Source: Pseudoalteromonas lipolytica
GTDB taxonomy: Bacteria > Pseudomonadota > Gammaproteobacteria > Enterobacterales > Alteromonadaceae
Direction: 5' to 3'
NCBI RefSeq assembly: GCF_001306915.1
Contig: NZ_LJTC01000016.1
Span: forward strand, 27,526 to 91,525
DNA: 64,000 nucleotides
Positions 40,923 through 49,031 of this stretch are shown in pieces; position 1 is the stretch's first letter; every line of letters begins with the position of its first letter. The position numbers were made by a program, and so were the translations under genes. The notes beneath the pieces are model-generated. The model had not been told where the DNA came from. It ran no database searches and saw only the letters and a program-made list of their open reading frames with translations.

Positions 40923-43619
40923 TTGAAAAACTTATTTACACTGACAATAAGTATTGCACTTGCTTACTTTCTTACAGGGTATTTAAGTAATTCTTTGCTG
41001 GCGATTGATGGTTATGCGGTTGCAGCGTGGCCGCCTGCAGGTATTGCGCTTGCCAGTATCTTACTGCTTCGAAATCGTGCTCTGCTAGGAGTTTTGCTAG
41101 GGGCGTTCTTTGTAAACCTTATTCACCTTGATAAAGTCACTGATATTTTTCACTGGCAAATGATGTTGCAAGCTATTGGTGTGACAAGTGCATCAACATT
41201 TCAGGCTTGGCTTGCCTATTACATTATAATTCATGTAGTTAAACGCCCGATTGAGTTATCGTCATTAAAGCAAAGTATGATTGGCTTAATGATAGGTGGC
41301 CCTTTGTGTAGCTTGATTGCAGCATCAATTGGCACCGGCTTATTGGTCATTAATAATGTTATTCCGAGTTATGCGGCGCTTAATAATTTTATCGCATGGT
41401 GGATTGGCGACAGCATTGGGGTGCTGATTTTTACACCATTAATTTTAGCGGCATTTAGTTACCATCACACTCGTCAACGGCTGCAAATCATTGTGCCGTC
41501 GTTATTAATTTATGTGGTTATTTGTGTCAGCTTTTATGGTGCAGCCAGTGTAAAAAAAGACAAAGACTTACAGCGCCAGCAAGCAAAAGTCAGTGCAATT
41601 CATACTAATCTTGAACACCAAGTTGATGAAATTAAATCGCATTTATCTTTATTAGCAACTTTTTTTGCTAGTAGTGACATGGTTGATTTTGATGAATTTA
41701 AGCGTTTTACAACAAGGCAACTACAATATAGCAAAGAAATCCTTGCCCTTGAGTGGGCACCTAAAGTTATTCACTCACAACTAAATAACTATCAAAGTCT
41801 ACTGCGTGATGAACTGGGTGCTGATTACTACGTGAAAGAAAAAAATGCTGCAGGACAGTGGCAGCCGGTAAGTAAGCGAGCAGTCTATTTTCCGGTGCAA
41901 TATATTCATCCATTAGTAGGGAACGAACCAGCGCAAGGCTTTGACTTGGCTTCAAGCGAGTTACGTAAACAAGCGTTAACTGACTCTCGGTTAATTAAAA
42001 ATGTCACCGTCAGTGAGCCTATTACTTTGATGCAAGGTGATGGTAACGAAAAGGGCGTTTTATTCTTCAACCCTGTTTATTCAGACATTAATCATCAGGT
42101 CGGCTTTCGGGGTTATGTTGTCGCCGTGGTCAATTTAGAAGTGTTAGCACAAACACTAAATTTTAATCAGAACACTGATATCGATGCCAGCTTCTATGAC
42201 GTTACTGACGGCAGTAATCCTGTCGAAATTTACAGCCCACACCGTGTAGGTACAACCGCTATTGCGAGCTTCAACTTTATTATTGGTGAGCGCGTTTGGC
42301 AGGTAAAATTATGGGAGTCAGTTGCACAGTCTTCATGGTTGCCTTATTGGTTGGCGCAAATAGTCGGTATGCTGTTTGTTTGGTTATTGATCACCTTTTT
42401 GATTTCTGTAACTGGTACTAATATTCAAATTCGTCAGCAAGTGGCAAAACAAACTCAAAGCCTTCGCGAAGAAAAATTAAAAGCCGATAAAGCCAGCCAA
42501 ATTAAAAGTGAGTTCTTGGCGAATATGAGCCATGAAATACGCACGCCTATTAATGGTATTAAGGGTTTGCATTATTTAGCAATGCAAGAGCCTGACTGGC
42601 AACAAGCCCGTGGTTATATTGATCAAGCCGATGGTGCACTGAATGTACTATTACGGGTAATCAATGATGTTTTAGATTTTTCTAAAATAGAAGCTGGGCG
42701 ATTGGAGCTACATCAAGAACCCATCGATGTGAATGCGTTGGTTAGTGAGCTGACTAACTTATTGCAGTTTGAGCTTAACTCACGTTCTTTAGAATTTAGA
42801 GTTGAGTTTGATGCATCTGTGCACTTATTGATCCACACCGACCCAATTCGTTTAAAACAAGTATTATTAAACCTGTTAAACAATGCGGTGAAGTTCACTC
42901 AAGAAGGCACGATTACATTACGTATTTGGCAGCAGGGTGAATTTACTTACTTTAGTGTTATTGATACTGGCATCGGCATCAGTAAAGAGGCGCAGCAGCG
43001 CCTGTTTAAACCATTCTCACAAGCCGATAGCTCAACCTCTCGTCGCTTTGGTGGCACAGGTTTAGGCTTGAGTATTTGCCAAAAACTCATTGTTATGATG
43101 GGAGGCGAGATAAGCCTCAGTAGCTCTGAGGGGCAAGGTTCAACGTTTACAATTTCGCTGCCATTTGAGTCCCCTCTTGAAGAGGTGATTCATAGCGACG
43201 ATGAGTTAGCTGATATCGATGTGACAGCTGTTTCATTTGCTGGTGATACAATTCTATTGGTTGAAGATAACCCATTGAATCAACATGTGGCGAGTTCGAT
43301 TTTAAAAACTAAAGGTTGCCAACCTGATATCGCTAAAGATGGCCACGAGGCTATTAAGATGATCAGTGAAAAAAGCTATGACCTTGTACTCATGGATATT
43401 CAAATGCCGAATATGGATGGCTTACAAGCGACTAAGGTTATTCGCAACGAGTTACTGATCACCGATTTACCGATTATTGGCTTATCGGCAAATGCCCACG
43501 ATGATGATCTTAAGAAAGGTTTAGCCAGTGGTATGAATGGTTATTTAACTAAACCAATTGATGCTGATAAACTTTTTAAAACCTTGTGGCATTTTTTGCA
43601 TAATGCTAGCGGCCATTAA
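40923..43619 (+). CDS. MASE1-CHASE hybrid sensor histidine kinase, TTG start
   Basis: An 898-residue membrane hybrid kinase. A MASE1 sensor (about 1-205) spans the membrane many times and begins with its signature AYFLTGYLSNSLLAI...AAWPPAGIALA. A CHASE domain follows (about 225-440), then a helix (about 475-497), HisKA with His537 (MSHEIRTPING), HATPase_c (GGTGLGLSI) and one receiver with Asp825 (LVLMDIQMPNMDG). There is no HPt domain. The start is TTG 40923, eight bases after AAGGAG; an ATG at 40918 is out of frame and reads ATG GCT TGA, a two-codon frame overlapping the real start. Signal unknown. It follows hemY by 30 bases, so readthrough from the haem operon is possible. Confidence 0.92.
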   Translation: MKNLFTLTISIALAYFLTGYLSNSLLAIDGYAVAAWPPAGIALASILLLRNRALLGVLLGAFFVNLIHLDKVTDIFHWQMMLQAIGVTSASTFQAWLAYYIIIHVVKRPIELSSLKQSMIGLMIGGPLCSLIAASIGTGLLVINNVIPSYAALNNFIAWWIGDSIGVLIFTPLILAAFSYHHTRQRLQIIVPSLLIYVVICVSFYGAASVKKDKDLQRQQAKVSAIHTNLEHQVDEIKSHLSLLATFFASSDMVDFDEFKRFTTRQLQYSKEILALEWAPKVIHSQLNNYQSLLRDELGADYYVKEKNAAGQWQPVSKRAVYFPVQYIHPLVGNEPAQGFDLASSELRKQALTDSRLIKNVTVSEPITLMQGDGNEKGVLFFNPVYSDINHQVGFRGYVVAVVNLEVLAQTLNFNQNTDIDASFYDVTDGSNPVEIYSPHRVGTTAIASFNFIIGERVWQVKLWESVAQSSWLPYWLAQIVGMLFVWLLITFLISVTGTNIQIRQQVAKQTQSLREEKLKADKASQIKSEFLANMSHEIRTPINGIKGLHYLAMQEPDWQQARGYIDQADGALNVLLRVINDVLDFSKIEAGRLELHQEPIDVNALVSELTNLLQFELNSRSLEFRVEFDASVHLLIHTDPIRLKQVLLNLLNNAVKFTQEGTITLRIWQQGEFTYFSVIDTGIGISKEAQQRLFKPFSQADSSTSRRFGGTGLGLSICQKLIVMMGGEISLSSSEGQGSTFTISLPFESPLEEVIHSDDELADIDVTAVSFAGDTILLVEDNPLNQHVASSILKTKGCQPDIAKDGHEAIKMISEKSYDLVLMDIQMPNMDGLQATKVIRNELLITDLPIIGLSANAHDDDLKKGLASGMNGYLTKPIDADKLFKTLWHFLHNASGH

Positions 43620-43662
43620 AGCAGACATTTGACCTCAAAAAAGTAAATAAAATCATCTAAAC

Positions 43663-43690
43663 TTGAAATATCGCCGTGGGTACGTATGAT
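43663..43690 (+). promoter_or_regulatory. Probable sigma-70 promoter of add
   Basis: TTGAAA (43663-43668), a 16-base spacer and TATGAT (43685-43690), about 33 bases before the add ATG. Both boxes are close to consensus, and the site is in the intergenic gap after the hybrid kinase. Confidence 0.5.
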
Positions 43691-43722
43691 CCGCGCAAAT
43701 TTACTGAACCTGAGTGCTAATT

Positions 43723-44724
43723 ATGATCAATAACAAACTCCCTTTGCTTGATATTCACCGTCATCTAGATGGTAATGTTCGCCCACAAACGATCTTAGAC
43801 CTTGGTCGTCAGTTTAATCTTGAATTACCTGCTGACAACATTGAAGCGCTTATTCCGCACGTACAGGTTATCGACCCTGAACCAAATTTAGTGGCATTTT
43901 TACAAAAGCTTGATTGGGGTGTAAAAGTACTGGGTGATTACGATGCTTGTCGTCGTATTGCTATCGAAAACGTTGAAGATGCGATTGCCCAAAACCTCGA
44001 TTACGTTGAGCTTCGTTTTAGTCCATATTATATGGCGCAAAGCCAAGGCTTACACCCGCAAGGAGTTGTCGAAGCGGTGGTTGATGGTGTAAAAAGTGCG
44101 TGCCAAAACGCGCCAATTAAAGCTAACTTAATCGGCATCATGTCGCGTACATATGGCACCAAAATCTGTCAGCAAGAGCTTGATGCGCTACTTGCTTTTA
44201 AAAATGATTTAGTGGCGGTTGATTTAGCTGGCGATGAAATTGGTTTCCCGGGTGAGCTATTTGTTGATCACTTTAAACAAGTTCATGATGCATACTTAGC
44301 TGCCACGATTCATGCCGGTGAAGCACGCGGTAGCGAAAGCATTTGGCAAGCAATTAACGAGCTTGGTGCAACGCGTATTGGTCATGGTGTAAAAGCAATT
44401 GAAGATGCTGCACTAATGGATTACTTACGTGATAAGCGCATTGGTATTGAGTCTTGCTTAACCAGTAACATTCAAACCAGTACTGTTGCTGAGCTTGCAA
44501 AACACCCGCTAAAAACCTTCTTAGACCATGGTATTTTGGCATCGATTAATACGGATGATCCGGCCGTTGAAGGTATTGAAATAGCGTATGAGTATCAAGT
44601 AGCAGCACCTGCGGCAGGGTTAAGCCAAGCCGATATGGAAAAAGCGCAAGCTAATGCGCTTGAAATTGCTTATTTAAGCGATGCAGATAAAGCGGCTTTA
44701 AAACAGTTAGCTGCTAATCGTTAA
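43723..44724 (+). CDS. add: Adenosine deaminase
   Basis: Add converts adenosine and deoxyadenosine to inosine and deoxyinosine with zinc. The 333-residue protein follows the E. coli enzyme along its length: LLDIHRHLDGNVRPQTI with the first zinc histidines, DWGVKVLGDYDACRRI, LAGDEIGFPG, the third His and catalytic Glu in IHAGEARGSESIW, GHGVKAI and the catalytic Asp pair in SINTDDPAV. The frame opens at GTG 43714, but ATG 43723 matches the family start. It appears to have its own promoter and is convergent with the CBS gene, 9 bases away. Confidence 0.96.
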   Translation: MINNKLPLLDIHRHLDGNVRPQTILDLGRQFNLELPADNIEALIPHVQVIDPEPNLVAFLQKLDWGVKVLGDYDACRRIAIENVEDAIAQNLDYVELRFSPYYMAQSQGLHPQGVVEAVVDGVKSACQNAPIKANLIGIMSRTYGTKICQQELDALLAFKNDLVAVDLAGDEIGFPGELFVDHFKQVHDAYLAATIHAGEARGSESIWQAINELGATRIGHGVKAIEDAALMDYLRDKRIGIESCLTSNIQTSTVAELAKHPLKTFLDHGILASINTDDPAVEGIEIAYEYQVAAPAAGLSQADMEKAQANALEIAYLSDADKAALKQLAANR

Positions 44725-44733
44725 GCAGCTAAC

Positions 44734-45150
44734 TTATACTTGGTGCTCTTGGCATGAAACGTAGTTTTCATATAATGCCTTGAGCACGTCACCTCGGCTG
44801 ATCATGCCAACAACCTTACCACCCTCGATAACTGGGTAATTCTTTGGCTTACCCGTTTTCATGGCATCAGCCAACTCAATGATATTTTGATCGCTACTCA
44901 CGGTAACAACATCGGTGCGCATGAGTTGTTTTACCTTTACCACGCCATCGCAGAAATAACTGTTTTGCATGAGCGGTTGCAGCAGCTCTTGTTCTGAAAT
45001 AAAGCCAACTAAACTTTTGTTGTCATCGAATACAGGTGCGCCTAGTAATTTAAACTTTTGCAGTTCGCTAATCGCGGTGGTCATTTCAGTTTCAGGCGTA
45101 ATGTGTGGCAACTTACGTTGCATAAAGTCTTGTACTTTTGTATTTAGCAT
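44734..45150 (-). CDS. CBS-domain pair protein
   Basis: A 138-residue protein made of two CBS motifs (about 7-60 and 72-130), which together form one Bateman module that usually binds adenosine nucleotides. Motifs include LLGAPVFDDNKSLVGFISEQEL and KNYPVIEGGKVVGMISRGDVLKAL. No enzymatic or transport domain is attached. Proteins like this act as energy or nucleotide sensors in other systems; the partner is unknown here. A strong terminator separates it from fre. Confidence 0.9.
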   Translation of the reverse strand: MLNTKVQDFMQRKLPHITPETEMTTAISELQKFKLLGAPVFDDNKSLVGFISEQELLQPLMQNSYFCDGVVKVKQLMRTDVVTVSSDQNIIELADAMKTGKPKNYPVIEGGKVVGMISRGDVLKALYENYVSCQEHQV

Positions 45151-45245
45151 TTGGGTCTCTCCCCATCGTTATTCTAAACAGAGTATGGTCAAGGAAATGC
45201 AGTTTGTGAAATCGTTTAGACGGATTAAGGCGATAGGTAAAACAA

Positions 45246-45273
45246 ATAAAAAAGGCATCCAATTGGATGCCTT
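45246..45273 (-). terminator. Terminator of the ubiD-fre transcript
   Basis: On the minus strand AAGGCATCC and GGATGCCTT pair around AATT and are followed by TTTTTTATTT. It lies about 22 bases after the fre stop. Confidence 0.93.
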
Positions 45274-45295
45274 AAAAATAATCTGTATGAGTTAG

Positions 45296-46009
45296 TTATT
45301 TAATGAATGCAAATGCATCGGCGTACATGTTCTCACGTACCGCACCATGGTTAATAAAATCATCGCGAACCACGCCAATCATGTCGAAGCGGCCTGCCAT
45401 GTAAATATCGTATGGTTCTAAAGACACGATATCTGCCATAACGGCCTTGTGGACGTAACCGGTTTTGCCAGTCCAGCTTTGCGGCGCATTTTCAACCACT
45501 GGAATGTATTGGAAATGTGGGTTGCTGTTTGCCCATGCTTGCATTTCATCATGAGCATAAAGCGCAGCTTGCTCACGAACACCCCAGTAAAATAATACAG
45601 GGCGCTCACAGCCAATTTCAGCAAGGTGATCAGCCATTGATTTGGCATAAGAAAAACCAGTACCGCCAGCAAGTAGAATAATTGGGCGCTCACCCTCAAC
45701 TCGCAGCTGTGATACACCTAAACCCACTTCAACATTAACTTGCTGTTGCTCTGTATGTGCTTGACGTAAATGATCAAGCGCTTGCATTGCATACGAATCA
45801 GCACCTGCGGCACCAATATGTAGTTCAATCTGTTCAGTTTGCGACGGGCGGCTTGCAATAGAAAAGGCACGCTTATCTTTTTCGCCTAATACAAGTTGCA
45901 TATATTGGCCTGCCTCGAATGACACAGGTTGCTGTGGTTTCAAAATGACCTTATGTACATGGTCTGTAAGCGGGCTGATCGCAACAACGTCAGCGAGTAA
46001 TGTTTGCAT
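45296..46009 (-). CDS. fre: NAD(P)H-flavin reductase
   Basis: Fre reduces free FMN, FAD or riboflavin with NAD(P)H. The 237-residue protein has the FAD-binding barrel with RAFSIASRPSQ and the NAD-binding part with LLAGGTGFSYAKSMADHL and YWGVREQAALY, ending in the family's MYADAFAF. It lacks a ferredoxin domain and matches the Fre/LuxG group. It lies 87 bases downstream of ubiD, the same order as in E. coli. Reduced FMN from Fre is thought to feed prenyl-FMN synthesis by UbiX, which UbiD needs, so the neighbours make biochemical sense. Confidence 0.94.
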   Translation of the reverse strand: MQTLLADVVAISPLTDHVHKVILKPQQPVSFEAGQYMQLVLGEKDKRAFSIASRPSQTEQIELHIGAAGADSYAMQALDHLRQAHTEQQQVNVEVGLGVSQLRVEGERPIILLAGGTGFSYAKSMADHLAEIGCERPVLFYWGVREQAALYAHDEMQAWANSNPHFQYIPVVENAPQSWTGKTGYVHKAVMADIVSLEPYDIYMAGRFDMIGVVRDDFINHGAVRENMYADAFAFIK

Positions 46010-46096
46010 AGTTTACCTTTATAAGCACAGAAGCAAATTCGGTTATGAATCGCACTCATAACCGTTAAATTTTGAGCAGTTTAACATAGTCACAGC

Positions 46097-47563
46097 CTAG
46101 AGAATATCTAAGCTGTCCCATAATTCATCAACACGTTCTTTGATTTTTGGATCCATAACAATGGGCTCACCCCATTCACGATCTGTTTCGCCTGGCCATT
46201 TATTGGTTGCATCCATGCCCATTTTTGAGCCAAGGCCCGAAACTGGCGATGCAAAATCTAAATAATCAATTGGCGTGTTTTCGATCATCGTCGTATCGCG
46301 AGCAGGGTCCATACGCGTTGTAATGGCCCAGATCACGTCGTTCCAATCACGTGCGTTTACATCATCATCGCAAACAATCACGAACTTGGTATACATGAAT
46401 TGACGTAAGAAAGACCACACCCCCATCATCACGCGCTTGGCATGACCTGGGTATTGTTTTTTCATCGTGACCACAGCCATACGATAAGAACAGCCTTCAG
46501 GTGGTAGATAAAAATCTACAATTTCAGGGAATTGCTTTTGCAGAATTGGTACGAACACTTCGTTCAATGCAACCCCGAGTACTGCTGGCTCATCTGGTGG
46601 ACGGCCAGTGTAAGTGCTGTGATAAATTGGGTTTTCACGATGTGTAATGTGAGTGACCGTCATCACCGGAAACTCGTCTACTTCGTTGTAGTAACCTGTG
46701 TGGTCGCCATAAGGGCCTTCTGGTGCTGTTTCTCCTGGCATAATATAACCTTCAAGCACGAACTCTGCGGTAGCAGGCACTTGTAGGTCATTTGAAACCG
46801 ATTTAACAACTTCAGTTTTACTACCGCGTAGTAAACCAGCAAATGCATATTCGCTTAGGGTGTCTGGTACTGGTGTTACAGCGCCTAAGATTGTCGCAGG
46901 GTCGGCACCTAATGCGACAGATACAGGGTAAGGTTCGCCTGGGTGCTCTTTACACCATTCACGAAAATCTAATGCGCCACCGCGGTGCGATAGCCAACGC
47001 ATAATAATTTTATTTTTACCCAATAGCTGCTGACGGTAAATGCCTAAGTTTTGGCGCTTTTTATAAGGCCCTTTGGTAACCGTTAGACCCCATGTGATCA
47101 AGGGAGCAGCATCACCCGGCCAGCAATGTTGGATAGGCAGCTTAGTTAAGTCAACATCATCGCCTTCAAGTATCACTTGCTGACAAGGCGCTTTTTTTAC
47201 TTCTTTAGCTGGCATATTCAGTACTTGTTTGAATACTGGGATTTGCCCTAGTGCCTCTTTAATGCCTTTTGGTGGCTCAGGCTCTTTTAGAAAAGCTAAT
47301 AACTTACCAACTTCGCGCAGTTCACTGACATCATCTTGGCCCATACCCATCGCTACACGTTTGGGCGTACCAAAAAGGTTAGCAAGAACGGGAATGGTGT
47401 GACCTTTAGGGTTTTCGAATAACAGAGCAGGGCCTTCTGCACGTAACGTACGGTCGGCAATTTCGGTCATTTCAAGGTAAGGATCAATTTCTTGTTTGAT
47501 CCGTTTTAACTCACCTTTTTGTTCTAATAACTCGATAAATTCGCGAAGATCTTTGTATTTCAT
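46097..47563 (-). CDS. ubiD: 4-hydroxy-3-polyprenylbenzoate decarboxylase UbiD
   Basis: UbiD decarboxylates the prenylated hydroxybenzoate of ubiquinone synthesis using prenylated FMN and a metal ion. The 488-residue protein is full length (E. coli 497). Typical stretches are KYKDLREFIELLEQKGELKRI, GPALLFENPKGH, NLGIYRQQLLGKNKIIMRWLSHRGGA (the cofactor and metal site), GLLRGSKTEVVK, PYGDHTGYYNEVD and VIVCDDDVNARDWNDVIWAI. It is followed by fre. Complete, with no odd features. Confidence 0.97.
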   Translation of the reverse strand: MKYKDLREFIELLEQKGELKRIKQEIDPYLEMTEIADRTLRAEGPALLFENPKGHTIPVLANLFGTPKRVAMGMGQDDVSELREVGKLLAFLKEPEPPKGIKEALGQIPVFKQVLNMPAKEVKKAPCQQVILEGDDVDLTKLPIQHCWPGDAAPLITWGLTVTKGPYKKRQNLGIYRQQLLGKNKIIMRWLSHRGGALDFREWCKEHPGEPYPVSVALGADPATILGAVTPVPDTLSEYAFAGLLRGSKTEVVKSVSNDLQVPATAEFVLEGYIMPGETAPEGPYGDHTGYYNEVDEFPVMTVTHITHRENPIYHSTYTGRPPDEPAVLGVALNEVFVPILQKQFPEIVDFYLPPEGCSYRMAVVTMKKQYPGHAKRVMMGVWSFLRQFMYTKFVIVCDDDVNARDWNDVIWAITTRMDPARDTTMIENTPIDYLDFASPVSGLGSKMGMDATNKWPGETDREWGEPIVMDPKIKERVDELWDSLDIL

Positions 47564-47648
47564 TATAGCCGCTTAAACGCTGAATAAACTGTCGCTATTA
47601 TACTCAAAACCACTGATTAAGCTAATTTAGCCACGAAAGCTTTTGCTA

Positions 47649-47936
47649 TTACTGGGTTAAGCTACATTGGTACTTTTTACCTCTTAAAATCAGCATGGCT
47701 TCATCGCCTTTAGACCAAAACAGCACATTATCGGCACTGTATTTAACCCCAGAGCCGCTTACTTGGCGATTGAGTAAATATTCACTCTCCTTAAATGTCA
47801 GTCTGGCTTCCTCATCATTGTACTCAACGATACTGGCGCTGAGGGTCTCATCGCACAGATAGTTGCTCGGTGCACTTTGCTCAGCACATGCGCACAAGGT
47901 AACTAAAGCGAGCCCCGAGAGAAGTGGTTTAATCAT
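47649..47936 (-). CDS. MliC-like C-type lysozyme inhibitor lipoprotein
   Basis: A 95-residue lipoprotein with lipobox LCAC (Cys16 or Cys18 region of TLCACAEQ) and a small MliC domain: YLCDETLSASIVEYNDEEARLTF, YLLNRQVSGSGVKYSADNVLFWSKGDEAMLI and a final YQC. The two cysteines outside the lipobox can form the disulphide of this fold, and the SGSGVKYS loop is the part that enters lysozyme's active site in MliC/PliC proteins. It should protect cell wall against host or predator lysozyme from the periplasmic side. It lies upstream of ubiD on the same strand, 85 bases apart. Confidence 0.85.
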   Translation of the reverse strand: MIKPLLSGLALVTLCACAEQSAPSNYLCDETLSASIVEYNDEEARLTFKESEYLLNRQVSGSGVKYSADNVLFWSKGDEAMLILRGKKYQCSLTQ

Positions 47937-48048
47937 AGAAACACCTCTATTTTGAATGAGCTATAAGCCTAACAAAGAAAAATTAACCGTTGGTGAAAAT
48001 GGCAGGATAAGTTATGTTGATAGTGTATTTAATGGGCAAGGAACCACC

Positions 48049-48954
48049 ATGGCAGGCACAAATTTACTAACCTTACTTGATGATATTACAACACTTTTAG
48101 ACGACATTGCGACGATGAGTAAAGTCGCAACAAAAAAAACAGCAGGGGTGTTAGGTGATGACCTCGCGCTTAATGCTCAGCAAGTTACAGGGGTAACTGC
48201 CGATAGAGAGTTGCCAGTGGTTTGGGCTGTGGCAAAAGGCTCGTTTATCAACAAAGCCATCTTAGTGCCCGCAGCGTTATTGATTAGTGTTTGGTTGCCT
48301 TGGTTAATCACTCCGCTGTTAATGGTTGGCGGGCTGTTTTTGTGTTTTGAAGGTGCAGAGAAAATTATCGAAAAGCTGTTTGGTCACGCTCAACAAGAAG
48401 ATGAAAGTGTGGTTGAACAACAAGACTTACAAGAATACGAAAAGCAAAAAATCAAAGGAGCAATCCGTACTGATTTTATCCTCTCTGCAGAAATTATAGT
48501 GATAACGCTAGGTACGGTTGCTGGCGCAACGCTGGTTAATCAAGCTTTAGTGCTCAGTGTAATCGCAATTATTATGACCATTGGCGTGTATGGGTTAGTT
48601 GCTGGGATTGTTAAACTTGATGATGCTGGTTTGTATTTACTGCAAAAAGCGCAGCAAAGTGGCGGTAAGTTTAAAGAGCTTGTAGGTAAGTTTTTACTTG
48701 CTGCAGCGCCTAAGTTAATGCGCTTTTTAGCCTTTGCAGGAACGGTTGCTATGTTCTTAGTTGGCGGTGGCATATTGGTACATGGGATCCCTGTTTTGCA
48801 TCACGCCAAGCAAGGTAGCACCAAGTTTGTAACGGATTTAGTTGGCAAAACTGGGGAGTTGGCTACGCCGATTATATTTGATGGTTTATTGGGTGTTTTG
48901 GCTGGGGGGATCGTCGTTTTAATGACAATTATCTATAAGAGATTTTTTCGGTAA
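48049..48954 (+). CDS. yedI: DUF808 (YedI-like) membrane protein
   Basis: A 301-residue inner-membrane protein of the DUF808/YedI family. It begins MAGTNLLTLLDDITTLLDDIA, the exact family start, followed by KTAGVLGDDLALNAQQVTG and ADRELPVVWAVAKGSFINK; at least six hydrophobic segments follow. Function unknown. The frame is open from 47956, but AAGGA lies 7 bases before ATG 48049, so the upstream 31 codons are not likely coding. It is divergent from the MliC gene. Confidence 0.92.
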   Translation: MAGTNLLTLLDDITTLLDDIATMSKVATKKTAGVLGDDLALNAQQVTGVTADRELPVVWAVAKGSFINKAILVPAALLISVWLPWLITPLLMVGGLFLCFEGAEKIIEKLFGHAQQEDESVVEQQDLQEYEKQKIKGAIRTDFILSAEIIVITLGTVAGATLVNQALVLSVIAIIMTIGVYGLVAGIVKLDDAGLYLLQKAQQSGGKFKELVGKFLLAAAPKLMRFLAFAGTVAMFLVGGGILVHGIPVLHHAKQGSTKFVTDLVGKTGELATPIIFDGLLGVLAGGIVVLMTIIYKRFFR

Positions 48955-49031
48955 CAATTGTTATTTATAAGTATACTGGTTGGGAGTTATTTGTTACCTT
49001 TTATTTTACTCTAAATTTAAAAGGGAATTTT

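Noticed and set aside
45184..45294. Possible 36-codon plus-strand peptide starting at 45184
   Set aside because: It runs through the strong fre terminator palindrome and has no ribosome binding site or recognisable motif.
47956..48048. N-terminal extension of the DUF808 protein
   Set aside because: The reading frame is open, but the family begins MAGTNLL and AAGGA precedes that ATG.
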